In this document: positions 57,001-64,000 of the stretch, in pieces
How positions within the stretch are numbered: position 1 is the stretch's first letter
Layout of the letters: every line of letters begins with the position of its first letter
Source: Ornithodoros turicata
Taxonomy: Eukaryota > Arthropoda > Arachnida > Ixodida > Argasidae
DNA length: 64,000 nucleotides
NCBI RefSeq assembly: GCF_037126465.1
Contig: NC_088201.1
Span: 1,989,001-2,053,000 of the forward strand
Direction: 5' to 3'
The notes under the pieces: generated by a model
Told to the model about the DNA's origin: nothing
The model's input: the letters and a program-made list of their open reading frames with translations, nothing else
Database searches by the model: none
Made by a program: the position numbers and the translations under genes

Positions 57001-60000
57001 TGGGACCATCAGAGAAATAATAAACTTGCTGTCAAATGGAACGGAGAAGTAGAGAGCTGACAAGGAGAGAGACAACACAGAGAAAACTTTCTCAGTGAGA
57101 ATTTTCTGTGTGTTATCTCTCTCCTTGCCTCTTCCCCTTTCCCCTTTTGTAGCCTTGCTGTGAAACTTAACTGAGATCTTTGTAACTGCATCTGTGTCAC
57201 TGCAGAGTATGTCAGTTATCTGTGTAACTTTAGCAAAATTGCTGATTGGGATCATGTCAATGAAATAGAACAAGTAGAATGCCACTCAACATGCATGTTT
57301 CCATTTTATCTCTAGATTGGAGCAGCTTTGTACCATATTCCATGAAAGCTTCTCCAATGACAACGTAAATACCAATACCATGTGAGGCTCTGCACCTGCT
57401 CACCGTAACAGTGTCACATAAGTCCTCCCTATTGGTCTCCTCCATGTTTAATTTATTCGTGCGTGTCTGATTGGCGATACACAACTCTGTGTCAACTCAC
57501 ATTTTTGAATGTACTGTACTTCGCACAAAGGTTTTCCACTGGTATGCCAGTAGAAAATATGTCAAGCAGAGCAACTTAATCTTGAGGTGTATGTTTGCCT
57601 ACGACTCTATTGTTGTATACAGCCACTGAGACGAAAGAACTTGAGGTGCAACCTTTGTTGACCTCTCACGAGCACTTTCCAAGTTGCACACTCTGGAATC
57701 TAATGGGCAGATAAATGCCACTCTCTCACTTGAATCATCTTGGAGGCTCTAAAAAATACCTCAATAAGAAAATGGGCTTTTTGTAACGATGCTTACGTGG
57801 TACTTTAAGTGGGCGAGCTGATAGGAACCATTTGTGTGTTTGCGTCTGGGCCTCACAAAGTGTTTCTTCTTTCTCCCCCATCCTGTTTTACTTCATTTGT
57901 TTTATGTACAGTGAGCCCTAATTCATGTGTCCTGGAGTAGCCAGTCCCAAGTGTTTTGGGACTAACATCACCACTTTTTTTCTTTTTCCAATCATTCAGT
58001 ATCGGAGTTGTTGTTACGCTGTAGCTATGAAACGCTTGGCAGATGTGTAGTTTCTGCCGACAGAATTTTTATATTGGCCTTACTATCATTATTCACGACA
58101 GCAACAAATCCCAAAGAAGAAAGGAAGGCAGAAGAAGAACCAGCATTCAAGATGTCCAAGGATGGCAAAATTATCATCGGTGACCCAGAGGAGACATCTT
58201 TCCAGCATAAACAAGGTGAAATGTGTTAGATGAAATAGGATGAGTTCCACTTGTTGATCTGCAGTGAGCACCTCAATCTGCTACAGAGCAACGAAATCTA
58301 CAGCCAAGAGCCTCCCGCGTCCAGCAAAGCACACACAATAAGCTACTGCCAGATCGACCAGTGGAATTTCTCATAGCTTAGAGATACTTTTGCTTGATTT
58401 CTGGTTCTGGATGAAGGAGAGCAGTGTTGCTCAAAGGTTCAATATATGAATGTGGTGGAGGTATTTTTTTTTTTTTTATTCAATTTGTATTCATATTCAC
58501 GCCAGCTTCCTACCAAGCTGTTGCTGGTTGCACGCTTGAATTTGTATGTTGCGGTACGAGTTATAAAGTGACTCACGGTGCTTTCGAGGTTACGCTCATG
58601 TGTTCGCTAGCCAAAACGCACTAAATGGAAAGCGAAACACAGTACACTTTCGGACAAGTATCATCCCGTCTTCAGCACAGTCGCGCCTTCACTTCACTGT
58701 CAACGAATTCTGAACATTTGCGCGAGTCTTTAAATTCCGGTTGACACCTCTCTCCAGCGAGTGCGTATCCTGGCTAAGTGGCTTACCAGCGCCTTCAGCA
58801 CATTTTTGCAATTTTGATTTGTGATAGTGACCCGTTGTGTTGCTACACTTGAGAGTTTGAAACAGTCATCAGCGATATATCATTTAATCGTGGACGCACA
58901 CGACAAGGGCAGTGATTGGGGAGTGAAATGTGTCCGTACGTATTTCTACAAAGCTGTACATTGAAATCCACCACCGAATGAGCTGAAACCGCGGCCTCAG
59001 GAGCGCATGACCATTAAGGTTGAAGGCTTATCTGGGCTGCAAAGCAGTTGATCTGGACAACAGATGAGCACCTACTCCAATAATCTCTGTCGCTCCAAAG
59101 CACGTGGCCCTCTGACACGGAGTGATTTCAGTTTAGGCTCGTTTGCATAGCAAAACACGGTGGTGGATATTTGAACGTGTGTGCTCGTTTCAGGATATAA
59201 TAAAAATAGAATGGTTTTTAACGAGGATTGTCTCCCATTCTGCTATCTCACTTTTGCACGAAAGCCCTTAATGAGTTAATGAGTTTTAGGTAAGTAGTCG
59301 TCTAGGAGCCTGGCTGTACAACCCTTCTGCAAAAATGCTATCTATGCTGCTCTCATAGTTTTTTTTGTTTTTTTTTGTTTTTGTTTTTTGAAATTTGTTG
59401 CATCTAAAAAAAAAAAACACCCTGTGTACACAAACATTGGCAAGTGTATTGAATTTTGTGCTGAATTAATGGTCGACAAAATTGTTAAAGTGCCACTCCA
59501 GACTCGGGAAAATAGTGTTTATTTTATTTCGTCCATGAGGTGAAAGTACCTCAAGTATTCTACACGTGAAATTTGAATTTCTTTCCATTTTTGAAGATCT
59601 GCTGACCTCAACGAGTTTCTATTATGCGAGGAGCAAGTGGCGTCATGCGTTGCCCACAAATTGCAGTGATGTCATGTTCTGGAGGGAGCGCTCGTCTCCT
59701 TGCAACGAAGGGTCACGTCATGGACAAGTCACGTGACATTGATCGAAAGAGGCGCGATTATGTCGCAGTTCTCAAAAATAAAAATTAATTTCCTCTAGCT
59801 TTCGTGTCACGTAGAGCCCAAATATTTTGCAGAAATGTAAAGTGAGACAAGAAGAGTTGAGTAGCGTAACTTTGGTAGGATTCTGAAGACACGAGATTTA
59901 GTCTGTAGTGGCACTAAGTTCCTGGTTCCAAGCGGAAGGCTCTGACGATGCGGAATATTGTTGACCCTTCCTGACAACTGTAACAGTCCCTGCTGTCGTC

Positions 60001-62995
60001 AGCACGCCTGTTGATACGTACAGCGACGCTAGCAGACATTTGTGGCAATGTGTTGTCTTGTGCTTTTGCTGCGAAGCAGACACTTATAAATTCTTCTTAA
60101 GCCGCATTGGAATAAAGACCCTGGGGGAGAAAGTTGAGTTTTGCCGTTGACCAAGAATCGGGACTGCTCGATACTTCTGACTGATTCTATGACTCGTGGG
60201 AGTCCGTAAAATGGGTCTGGCAACTGCATTTATTGCGCCACTTCTTTAAGGCTACTTTGCTCAGATTTTGTCGCCTCGATCCTTTACAGCCTCTGTTCCT
60301 GAGGCAGCCGAGCTCCTTGAGGTCTTCTCAGGATACAAAGCGGTAAGTCAGCAAGTTACATCAATGACCTTACTCAGTAAAAGTCATTTATCTTTAGAGA
60401 TAGTAGCGCAATGGGACTGCAACAACGCCTGCACAACGAAATGAAAAAAGGAGCTGATTGTGTCTTCTGGGATGTTCTGTTTTCATGGATACACATTATT
60501 AGAGCATGGAGTTTCATGCAAATTCGTGTCTTTCTCTCTGGGTATGGCTTCGTATCTGGACAACAAAAAAACACTCTTGGTCTTGGTTTGGGAGAAGGGT
60601 TTACAGTTTGGCACATGCTGTGACATATTTTGCACGAAAATGCTCGAATGATGCCAGAATTTCAGAGGGCCAGGTGTGTGAGAGCCTTCTTGGTTTTGTC
60701 ACGGGAGGCTTTGGGACGCCTTTCACGAAAATCCCACCCGGAATAAAATATTTTTGTGTGTCGGTGCACGGAGGTGTTCAGCTCCCACCCCGGCTCCACC
60801 GCATCAAATAGAATCGGCAACAAAGTAGCGCGAAATGCACGGTACCCACAAAATGTTCAGGACCTTTTTTGTTACAGCTGCGCGCAAGGATTGCACCCAC
60901 GCTCTGTGTCTGAGCTTCTCCTCTGTGCATGTAGGCTGGATGCATTTTGCCCCCCTTTTACCGTTGCAGAGACGGACGGCATTTGCCCCTGTAAATCTTC
61001 TGCTTCTACATTGCTTCAAACAGCCTATTTAAAGGGGCTGAGAAGCCACATGCAACCCACTAAATGTATGACTTTTTTTTTATATGTTGTAGACCATGGA
61101 TTTGACGCGCAAAGTCTTAAATTCCTCATTTGAACAGTTTTTTAACTGTTGGGTTTTTAAAACTGTCATTTTTTTCGAGCCATCACCAATGGTGAGGCCG
61201 AACAGCGCTGGGAGACGTCTGCAGACCACGACCTACTACATGATAGCGACCATGTCATAATCGACAACCCCTATGAGGAGCTCGTCCGCACGATCCGCTA
61301 GGGGCGCTACTCATCGGCACGCGAGATCTGCATCACGATTGGACGATGCAAATTTGAATTCTGAACGCGCAGAAGCGGACGTACGACTACCGTAGCAGAC
61401 GACAGCAACAGCTCCTATGAAAATGCGTAGAATGATGATGATAATCAAGTTTGAAAGAAGTATCTCCTGTGGGACGTGCGCACCGCTTGTACAAAAATAC
61501 TAAGGTAACCTAAAGTACAGAGTATTGTAGAAATTGATGAAGCAATAACCGGGACGATGAGTAGCGCCACCGCTAGCTTCCAAACGCGGAGCTGGGAAGG
61601 GGTGCCTACGAGATAGTTGCCATGATATAGCAGCTCGTGCTGCAGACATACGGGAAGTGACATTTTATCCGTGCACTCTCGCACAAAGTACCCGAACGTC
61701 ACCATAACTAAGGCCGTTCTCTGGTGACCGGCTCCCTCTTTACAACTGCTTACGTTGTCATGGAAACAGGAAATGTATGCTGTTCGTTTCTTGACTCCAA
61801 AAACGGGCGACCTTTGGAGTGCAATAGCTTCGTGACACAAGATCGCAGAAACATTGCGTTTTGATACGCATGTTTAGTAGACGTAAATCAATATTTACAA
61901 TGTTACTTCTTCCAAGGTGGTTTCACAACCCCTTTAATACAAGTCGGAAGGACCAAGCACGACAGTGGGGGAGCACAGCTTTTACCCATCCACGCTGTGT
62001 CATGTGTGGTTGCCTTTGTGGTTTGCTCTTGAGCTGCGATATTTTACCTTTTGATTCCTAATAAAAATGCTCAAATTTGGTCAAATATCCGTCGGATGCA
62101 GTGCTTCCTTGCAGAGAACAAGGAAAAACGTTGCATATATTCGGTACTTTTACTACACTTCACGTGCTCAAGTTATTAGTTATCTTTGTTACAGAAAGGA
62201 AAAAGGAAACGAGACGAAGACCAAGGCGAAAATGTACCTGATTCTAAAGGTGTGTGCGTTGCTCTGCTGAATGCCATAGAACTATGACCAGGAGTTTTTC
62301 AAATATATTTTTCGAGGTGCGCAAATATCGAAACTATGCAATCATTATTTTATAGCGTCAGATTTTTAAAAAAATCTCCCAAGAATTACAGAAAACAATC
62401 ACTGAAGACTCAATGGCACTGTATTATCTTTTAACAGCTGCAGAGAACCCACCAACCAAGAGACCAAAGACACCAAAAATGGCTTTCGGAGCTGAAGGAT
62501 ACAGGGCAAAGGTAGCCTTTGCCTTTCTTGTGGGCTCGACGCACTAAACAGAATGCTTAACCTTTCAGAAAGCAAGCGGCGACATTCGCAAAAGAGGGAA
62601 GCTGGAACCTTTTGCATATGTGCCATTGAACAGGAAGGCTTTGAACAAAAGGCGAGTACTCGTGTGTTCGTAAAATTAATCCATTGAAACTGAAAGCTTT
62701 TAGCGCATGTGTAGCGCACTCTACATTGTATGGTGTAACTCCAGCGCAGCCATTTTCACTCATTTTCGTTCCACTACAAACATGTTGGTTTACCTTGGGG
62801 ACATACTGTAGTATTGCTAATACACTGACAAAACACCTTGTTGATTTGTTATACCATCTGTGAACATCTTATGTGACCGTCTTATTTTTCTGCAGGACAA
62901 AGGGCAAGCCGCAGACAGCGTTTAAGAATTTAATAAGGGCTGCCCAGAGGGGTTCCAGGGCAGGGCGGAAGAAAAACGTGAAGACCAAGCACTAG
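33097..62995 (+). CDS. RRP12: RRP12, ribosomal RNA processing 12 homologue (32 exons, 1278 aa)
   Basis: RRP12 is a nucleolar HEAT-repeat factor of the NUC173 family needed for pre-40S/pre-60S maturation and export. Exons, all phase-consistent: 33097-33247, 36443-36590, 38417-38543, 38624-38700, 39192-39297, 39373-39489, 39542-39680, 40992-41119, 41518-41616, 41689-41780, 42245-42356, 44594-44773, 44846-44881, 44941-45083, 46205-46326, 46841-46953, 47019-47130, 47632-47786, 48973-49125, 50157-50315, 51674-51754, 51825-52038, 53674-53831, 53931-54022, 55154-55318, 56618-56796, 58102-58215, 60290-60342, 62195-62249, 62438-62511, 62569-62651, 62896-62995. They sum to 3837 bases. Diagnostic matches to animal RRP12 include [107 protein letters not shown] and [15 protein letters not shown]. 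Human RRP12 is about 1297 residues. The C terminus is very basic ([11 protein letters not shown]), fitting a nucleolar protein. The least certain parts are exon 1, exon 28 (60290-60342) and exon 29. All introns are GT-AG except the last. Confidence 0.93.
33286..33445. mobile_element. MITE with GGCGGATCC-type ends (RRP12 intron 1)
   Basis: The left end CCAGAGGCGGATCCAGGATT and the right end AAATCCGCCCCTGACC are inverted. The interior has a G run and a facing C run (33418-33427). About 155 bp, with no coding capacity. The target duplication is not clear. Confidence 0.55.
34575..34757. mobile_element. Inverted-repeat element (RRP12 intron 1)
   Basis: TATAGACTCTTTTCATCTGACGTCAC-like sequence at about 34578 faces GAGGTCAGTGAAAAGGGTCT at about 34732. 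The inner parts (CATACTTTTGTTC / GAAAACAAAAGTATG) also pair. A small hairpin (GTAGTTCACAAA...TTTGTGAACTAC) at 34400-34431 is separate. The rest of intron 1 (33248-36442) is anonymous apart from the SINE at 35697. Confidence 0.5.
35697..35950 (+). mobile_element. tRNA-derived SINE with 12-bp TSD (RRP12 intron 1)
   Basis: It is flanked by ACTAAGAAGACG at 35685-35696 and 35951-35962. It contains an RNA polymerase III B box (GGTTCGAATCC, about 35730), a conserved core (GAGGTTTTCCCTGGGTTTTC, AAGTCGGCCCAGG) and an AATAAAAAAAAA tail. A second, diverged copy is at 56085-56375. It resembles the tRNA-type SINEs reported from ticks; the family name was not confirmed. Confidence 0.8.
36734..36930. mobile_element. 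Truncated MITE, family of 54249-54499
   Basis: It starts GTTGAACCTCCGTATGCAAT and shares the interior CAATGACGTCTACTTACCAG and GGGAAATGCGTGCGCGTCAA with the element at 54249. The right inverted end is missing. Confidence 0.6.
37415..37565. repeat. Inverted repeat with short loop (RRP12 intron 2)
   Basis: AAAGTGCAAAGAACAACAAT and GACGAACATGAAGATTTCAC pair with GAAATCTTTGTGTTCGTCAT and TGTTCTAGGCACTT, over arms of about 45 bp. This is the same fold-back style as the insertions in the SANTA array, with a GTTCGTC/GACGAAC core. Confidence 0.55.
37753..38299. mobile_element. Non-autonomous DNA element with ATAAGCCGC repeats (RRP12 intron 2)
   Basis: About 547 bp, with ends TAATTTCGCGTGTATAAGCC and GGCTAATACACGTGAAATTA inverted, and repeated internal ATAAGCCGC motifs. 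It aligns along its length with 43201-43774 in the same orientation. No transposase frame. Confidence 0.7.
39745..40400. other. RRP12 intron 7: element remnant with TTCCGCAATTCCGCAGA / GCGGAATTTACG
   Basis: The left piece near 39780 (CCTTTCCGCAATTCCGCAG) and the right piece near 40320-40400 (GCGGATAATTGCGG, CAGCAGAAAACCAGGGGCCT) look like the two ends of a diverged MITE. Related ends are at about 43100-43140 and 44095-44165 (GGCCCCGGGTTTTCCTCAG). The remainder of intron 7 (39681-40991) is anonymous. Confidence 0.4.
43201..43774. mobile_element. Non-autonomous DNA element, second copy (RRP12 intron 11)
   Basis: The ends GTACCGTAATTTCACGCGTA and TACGCCTGAAATTATGGTAC are imperfect inverted repeats. 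574 bp. It contains repeated ATAAGCCGCA blocks and matches 37753-38299. It occupies much of the 2.2-kb intron 11. Confidence 0.75.
45546..45891. mobile_element. hAT-like MITE with 8-bp TSD CTTATACA (RRP12 intron 14)
   Basis: 346 bp. The ends TAGAGCCTGAAGTTTT and AAAACTTCAGGCTCTA are inverted and flanked by CTTATACA at 45538-45545 and 45892-45899. The interior contains CCCGATTTTTACCC-type motifs. An 8-bp duplication is the hAT hallmark. Same family as 51102-51453 by end sequence. Confidence 0.8.
46343..46600 (-). mobile_element. LINE 3'-end remnant with TTTA repeat (RRP12 intron 15)
   Basis: It begins with a (TTTA)n run and TTTTGAAATGTACTGCAGGC, the look of a minus-strand 5'-truncated LINE tail. 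It has no coding capacity. The rest of intron 15 is anonymous. Confidence 0.45.
48035..48441 (-). mobile_element. tRNA-derived SINE plus inverted-duplicate tail (RRP12 intron 18)
   Basis: Minus-strand copy of the SINE family at 31185: tRNA-like region 48053-48130 (CCAGCTGTAGGACTTGAACC, GAGTGAGCTAAGCTAAC) with its body beyond. The stretch GATGTTCTGAGGCTGGAACA at 48292 reappears inverted as TGTTCCAGCCTCAGAACATC, ending at 48441, making a fold-back around a second copy of the AGTCACTGAAAAG start. Confidence 0.7.
48523..48614 (+). pseudogene. Penelope-like element GIY-YIG endonuclease fragment
   Basis: One frame reads [18 protein letters not shown], matching the YIGQTGRCLNxRLxEH signature of the GIY-YIG endonuclease of Penelope-like retroelements. 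The catalytic context is eroded (Glu in place of the conserved Gly) and the frame ends after about 30 residues. No reverse transcriptase is seen nearby. It lies just downstream of the palindromic structure at 48292-48441. Confidence 0.6.
50338..51019. other. RRP12 intron 20: MITE scraps
   Basis: 50338-50400 has AGGGCCCGGATTTTTAGGC with repeated GCCTATAAATGCCTAG, related to 56455-56570. 50885-51001 (GAGGGCAATTTGCTGGGTAA ... CCCAAAACTTGAGGCTCTA) is a truncated, inverted copy of the 45546-45891 element. No exon was found here. Confidence 0.5.
51020..51480 (-). mobile_element. LINE tail remnant interrupted by a MITE
   Basis: ACAACAACAACTTTATTTT to GGAGGGAAATGGGGTGTAGG, resuming after 51461 as GGAAAGGAGCAGGATGGTG. 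It is the minus-strand LINE 3' end of the same family as 3709 and 25980, split by the hAT-like MITE at 51102-51453. Confidence 0.65.
51102..51453. mobile_element. hAT-like MITE with 8-bp TSD GGTGTAGG (RRP12 intron 20)
   Basis: 352 bp. The ends TAGGGCCTGACTTTTT and AAAAAGTCAGGCCCTA are inverted and flanked by GGTGTAGG at 51094-51101 and 51454-51461. The interior has many CCCGAAT/ATTCGGG motifs in both orientations, so it should fold extensively. Confidence 0.85.
52039..53673. other. RRP12 intron 22: anonymous with low-complexity tracts
   Basis: It includes an inverted pair around GCGAATTCGGGTGGTCATTT (52086) and AAATGACCACCCGAATTCGC (52507), probably a 440-bp MITE. A lone MITE end (TATAGAGCCTGAAGTTTTC, 52938) is followed by a (TTTTA)n stretch. 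No coding exon was recognised. Confidence 0.5.
54249..54499. mobile_element. MITE with ~33-bp TIRs (RRP12 intron 24)
   Basis: The left end TTGAACCTCTGTATGCAATA and the right end TATTGCATAC..AGAGGTTCAA-type sequence are inverted repeats extending over GGGGATAAGTCGACTTATC. About 251 bp, complete. A truncated relative is at 36734-36930. Confidence 0.75.
55600..56080. other. RRP12 intron 25: element fragment with C run
   Basis: About 55855-56075 is the counterpart of 6161-6329 (AACACCCGATAACACCCGAA) with a run of about 19 C at 56020 and an (AAC)n run at 55898. The surrounding sequence is anonymous. Confidence 0.5.
56085..56375 (+). mobile_element. tRNA-derived SINE, diverged copy (RRP12 intron 25)
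   Basis: The B box GGGTTCGAATCC at about 56158, AAGTCGGCCCAGGGCACATA, CTCTCTCCATCTCTC and ACACCGCTCACAGCTATAGT are shared in order with 35697-35950. The tail is eroded. Confidence 0.75.
57030..57150. repeat. Imperfect fold-back (RRP12 intron 26)
   Basis: GACAAGGAGAGAGACAACAC and GAGAAAACTTTCTCAG pair with GAGAATTTTCTGTGTGTTAT and CTCTCTCCTTG. Arms of about 40 bp around 57095. The rest of intron 26 (56797-58101) is anonymous. Confidence 0.5.
58216..60289. other. RRP12 intron 27: MITE at 59489-59917, otherwise anonymous
   Basis: AGTGCCACTCCAGAC at about 59490 and GTCTGTAGTGGCACT at about 59903-59917 are inverted ends of a ~428-bp element. Elsewhere there are T-rich tracts (about 59360) and no exon-like frame. 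Confidence 0.5.
61230..61625. mobile_element. Non-autonomous DNA transposon, reverse copy (RRP12 intron 28)
   Basis: CCACGACCTACTACATGATA at 61227 starts a copy of the 6330-7468 element without the LINE. In reverse it carries GAACGCGCAGAAGCGGACGT, CGTAGCAGACGACAGCAACA, AGTAGCGCCACCGCTAGCTT and GCTGGGAAGGGGTGCC. The far end is less well conserved. It shows the empty site for the LINE inserted at 6582. Confidence 0.65.
62652..62895 (+). other. GC-AG intron (last intron of RRP12)
   Basis: The upstream exon ends AACAAAAG and the intron begins GCGAGT. The acceptor is TTTTTCTGCAG before GACAAAGGGC. Only this GC donor keeps phase 2 and gives [15 protein letters not shown], matching the conserved RRP12 C terminus. 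The nearest GT (at 62656) would run into a stop. Confidence 0.8.
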
Positions 62996-63009
62996 AGTAA
63001 AATATTTCA

Positions 63010-63015
63010 AATAAA
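63010..63015 (+). terminator. Polyadenylation signal of RRP12
   Basis: AATAAA lies 15 bases after the TAG stop at 62993-62995, in ATTTCAAATAAATTATATG. This gives a very short 3' UTR. No other AATAAA was seen immediately downstream. Confidence 0.7.
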
Positions 63016-63293
63016 TTATATGTTCAGGCAGTGCATATTTAGTTGTAAGTTATTTTGAGAGGTGCCCTTCTGGACTAAAGCAGGCCCGCTCATTGCTTCC
63101 TCCTTTGCTCTGTGGACATCCAGTCCCCAGGTTTCTGCCACAATCAATTCAGAACGCAAAAAGTCTACACTTACGAGTAGGCAGCTGATGGTGGGACTAC
63201 CAAAGGGGTGCCACCATGCATCTACAAAAATAGAAGGTGCAAGGCTGTGAAATGAACTTGGAAAACAAACAAACAAACAAACAAAGTGAATGC

Positions 63294-63524
63294 TCATTGA
63301 TTTTTCTCAGCAAAGTACATGTCTGAGTCATAGAAGACTCTCATCCTGGGCAAACTGTTTAGGGATTTGAACCTTTCGTCTGACGTAAGTATCTGAGATA
63401 CTGCTTTGGGGGTATGTCCGTAGCAAAGTGGCATTATCCTGTCAGAGTGATATTTCTGGACTTTCTGTGTCGTGGCCTTGGACAGAACAACCATACAGAA
63501 GTCCTGCTTAATGGCTCCTCTCAT
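63294..63524 (-). CDS. Possible terminal exon of an unrecognised convergent gene
   Basis: A minus-strand frame of 76 residues (contains MVVLSKATTQKVQKYHSDR and MPLCYGHTPKAVSQIL, ending RVFYDSDMYFAEKNQ) has protein-like composition and converges on RRP12. I cannot name it. The upstream boundary is cut by a transposon fragment beginning at 63548, so it is either an exon whose acceptor lies near 63500 or a broken gene piece. Confidence 0.4.
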   Translation of the reverse strand: MRGAIKQDFCMVVLSKATTQKVQKYHSDRIMPLCYGHTPKAVSQILTSDERFKSLNSLPRMRVFYDSDMYFAEKNQ

Positions 63525-63547
63525 TCCTTTGCATGTTGCCCTATGTG

Positions 63548-63662
63548 CACGACCTACTAGATTATAACGACCATGTCATAGGCACCCCTTCCCAGCGCCG
63601 CATTTGGAAGCTAGCGGTGGCGCTACTCATCAGCCCGGCTATTGCTTCCTCAATCTCTAATA
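63548..63662. mobile_element. Truncated DNA transposon fragment (family of 6330)
   Basis: CACGACCTACTAGATTATAA to TCTCTAATACTTTGTA matches the left 115 bp of the element at 6330. It is cut off by the SINE that follows. Confidence 0.75.
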
Positions 63663-63663
63663 C

Positions 63664-63850
63664 TTTGTAGAGGTGTGGTAGTTTAGCTCAATTGGTAGAG
63701 CCCTGGACCGGTAATCCAGAAGATGTGGCTTCGAGTCCTACAGCTGGCTAACCTTTTCAGTGACTTCCATCTTTCATCGTTAATTTCTTAGGCAATTTGA
63801 GACTGTGTATTTGTCCTTACTATGTTGTTCCAGCCCCAGAATGTCAGTTC
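63664..63850 (+). mobile_element. tRNA-derived SINE, plus strand
   Basis: The tRNA-like head has the A box in TAGTTTAGCTCAATTGGTAG, an anticodon-stem-like CTGGACCGGTAATCCAG, a B box in GGCTTCGAGTCCTA and a closing CAGCTGGCTA. The body is CCTTTTCAGTGACTTCCATC ... TTTGTCCTTACTATGTTG. It is the best-preserved orientation reference for copies at 30952-31330 and 48035-48441. The final ~150 bases of the window show nothing recognisable. Confidence 0.8.
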
Positions 63851-64000
63851 TCTCAAAATAATCAAATTTTATGCCTTACTAGGACTTCATTTTCTAGTAA
63901 ACTCAAAGAACTCGCAATTAACGCACAGGGAAACCTGATAGACTGAGGCTGCTTAAGATGAGACTAGTTCTGCGGTATGCTGTGCCTTTCCTTTCGTTGT

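Overview
This is eukaryotic nuclear DNA from an animal, most likely a hard tick or another chelicerate. That reading rests on an intron-rich 32-exon host gene, several tRNA-derived SINE families, I-clade and other non-LTR retrotransposons, a Penelope-like fragment and many small terminal-inverted-repeat elements of the kind I associate with tick genomes. The species cannot be fixed from the sequence alone. There are no bacterial operons, CRISPR arrays or rRNA genes.

Region 1 (1-20.9 kb) is a head-to-tail array of four minus-strand, apparently intronless genes. Each encodes a protein with an N-terminal SANTA domain, the signature of the KNL2/Mis18BP1 family that licenses CENP-A loading at centromeres. 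The coding sequences are 1-2104 (3' end outside the window), 8093-11014, 13811-15805 and 19017-20714. All are open. They differ mainly in the number of a perfectly in-frame 318-bp (106-residue) internal repeat: at least 4.5, 5, 2 and 1 copies. Between them lie duplicated flanks, a ~110-bp satellite in two opposite orientations, minisatellites, palindromic insertions with target-site duplications, a decayed Tc1/mariner-like element with ~250-bp terminal inverted repeats, and a DNA transposon with a LINE inserted in it.

Region 2 (20.9-32.9 kb) is a repeat graveyard. It holds a broken I-clade LINE (21.6-25.1 kb) interrupted by a SINE-like insertion, a stranded piece of the SANTA-gene 5' flank (26.6 kb), two copies of another LINE type (27.7-28.6 kb on minus, 31.3-32.8 kb on plus), inverted minisatellites (29.0 and 30.5 kb), and two possible but unrecognised exon sets.

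Region 3 (32.9-63.0 kb) is one complete plus-strand gene, the RRP12 ribosome-biogenesis factor. I could join 32 exons in consistent phase into 3,837 coding bases (1,278 residues). It has two CACGTG E-boxes just upstream of the ATG, one GC-AG intron and a polyadenylation signal just after the stop. Its introns carry SINEs, MITEs, LINE tails and a Penelope-like fragment. The last kilobase holds a possible terminal exon of a convergent minus-strand gene and more repeats.

The two gene regions have no obvious pathway link. The notable biology is the recently amplified KNL2-like array: fast-evolving centromere-licensing-type proteins whose repeat domains are being homogenised between copies.
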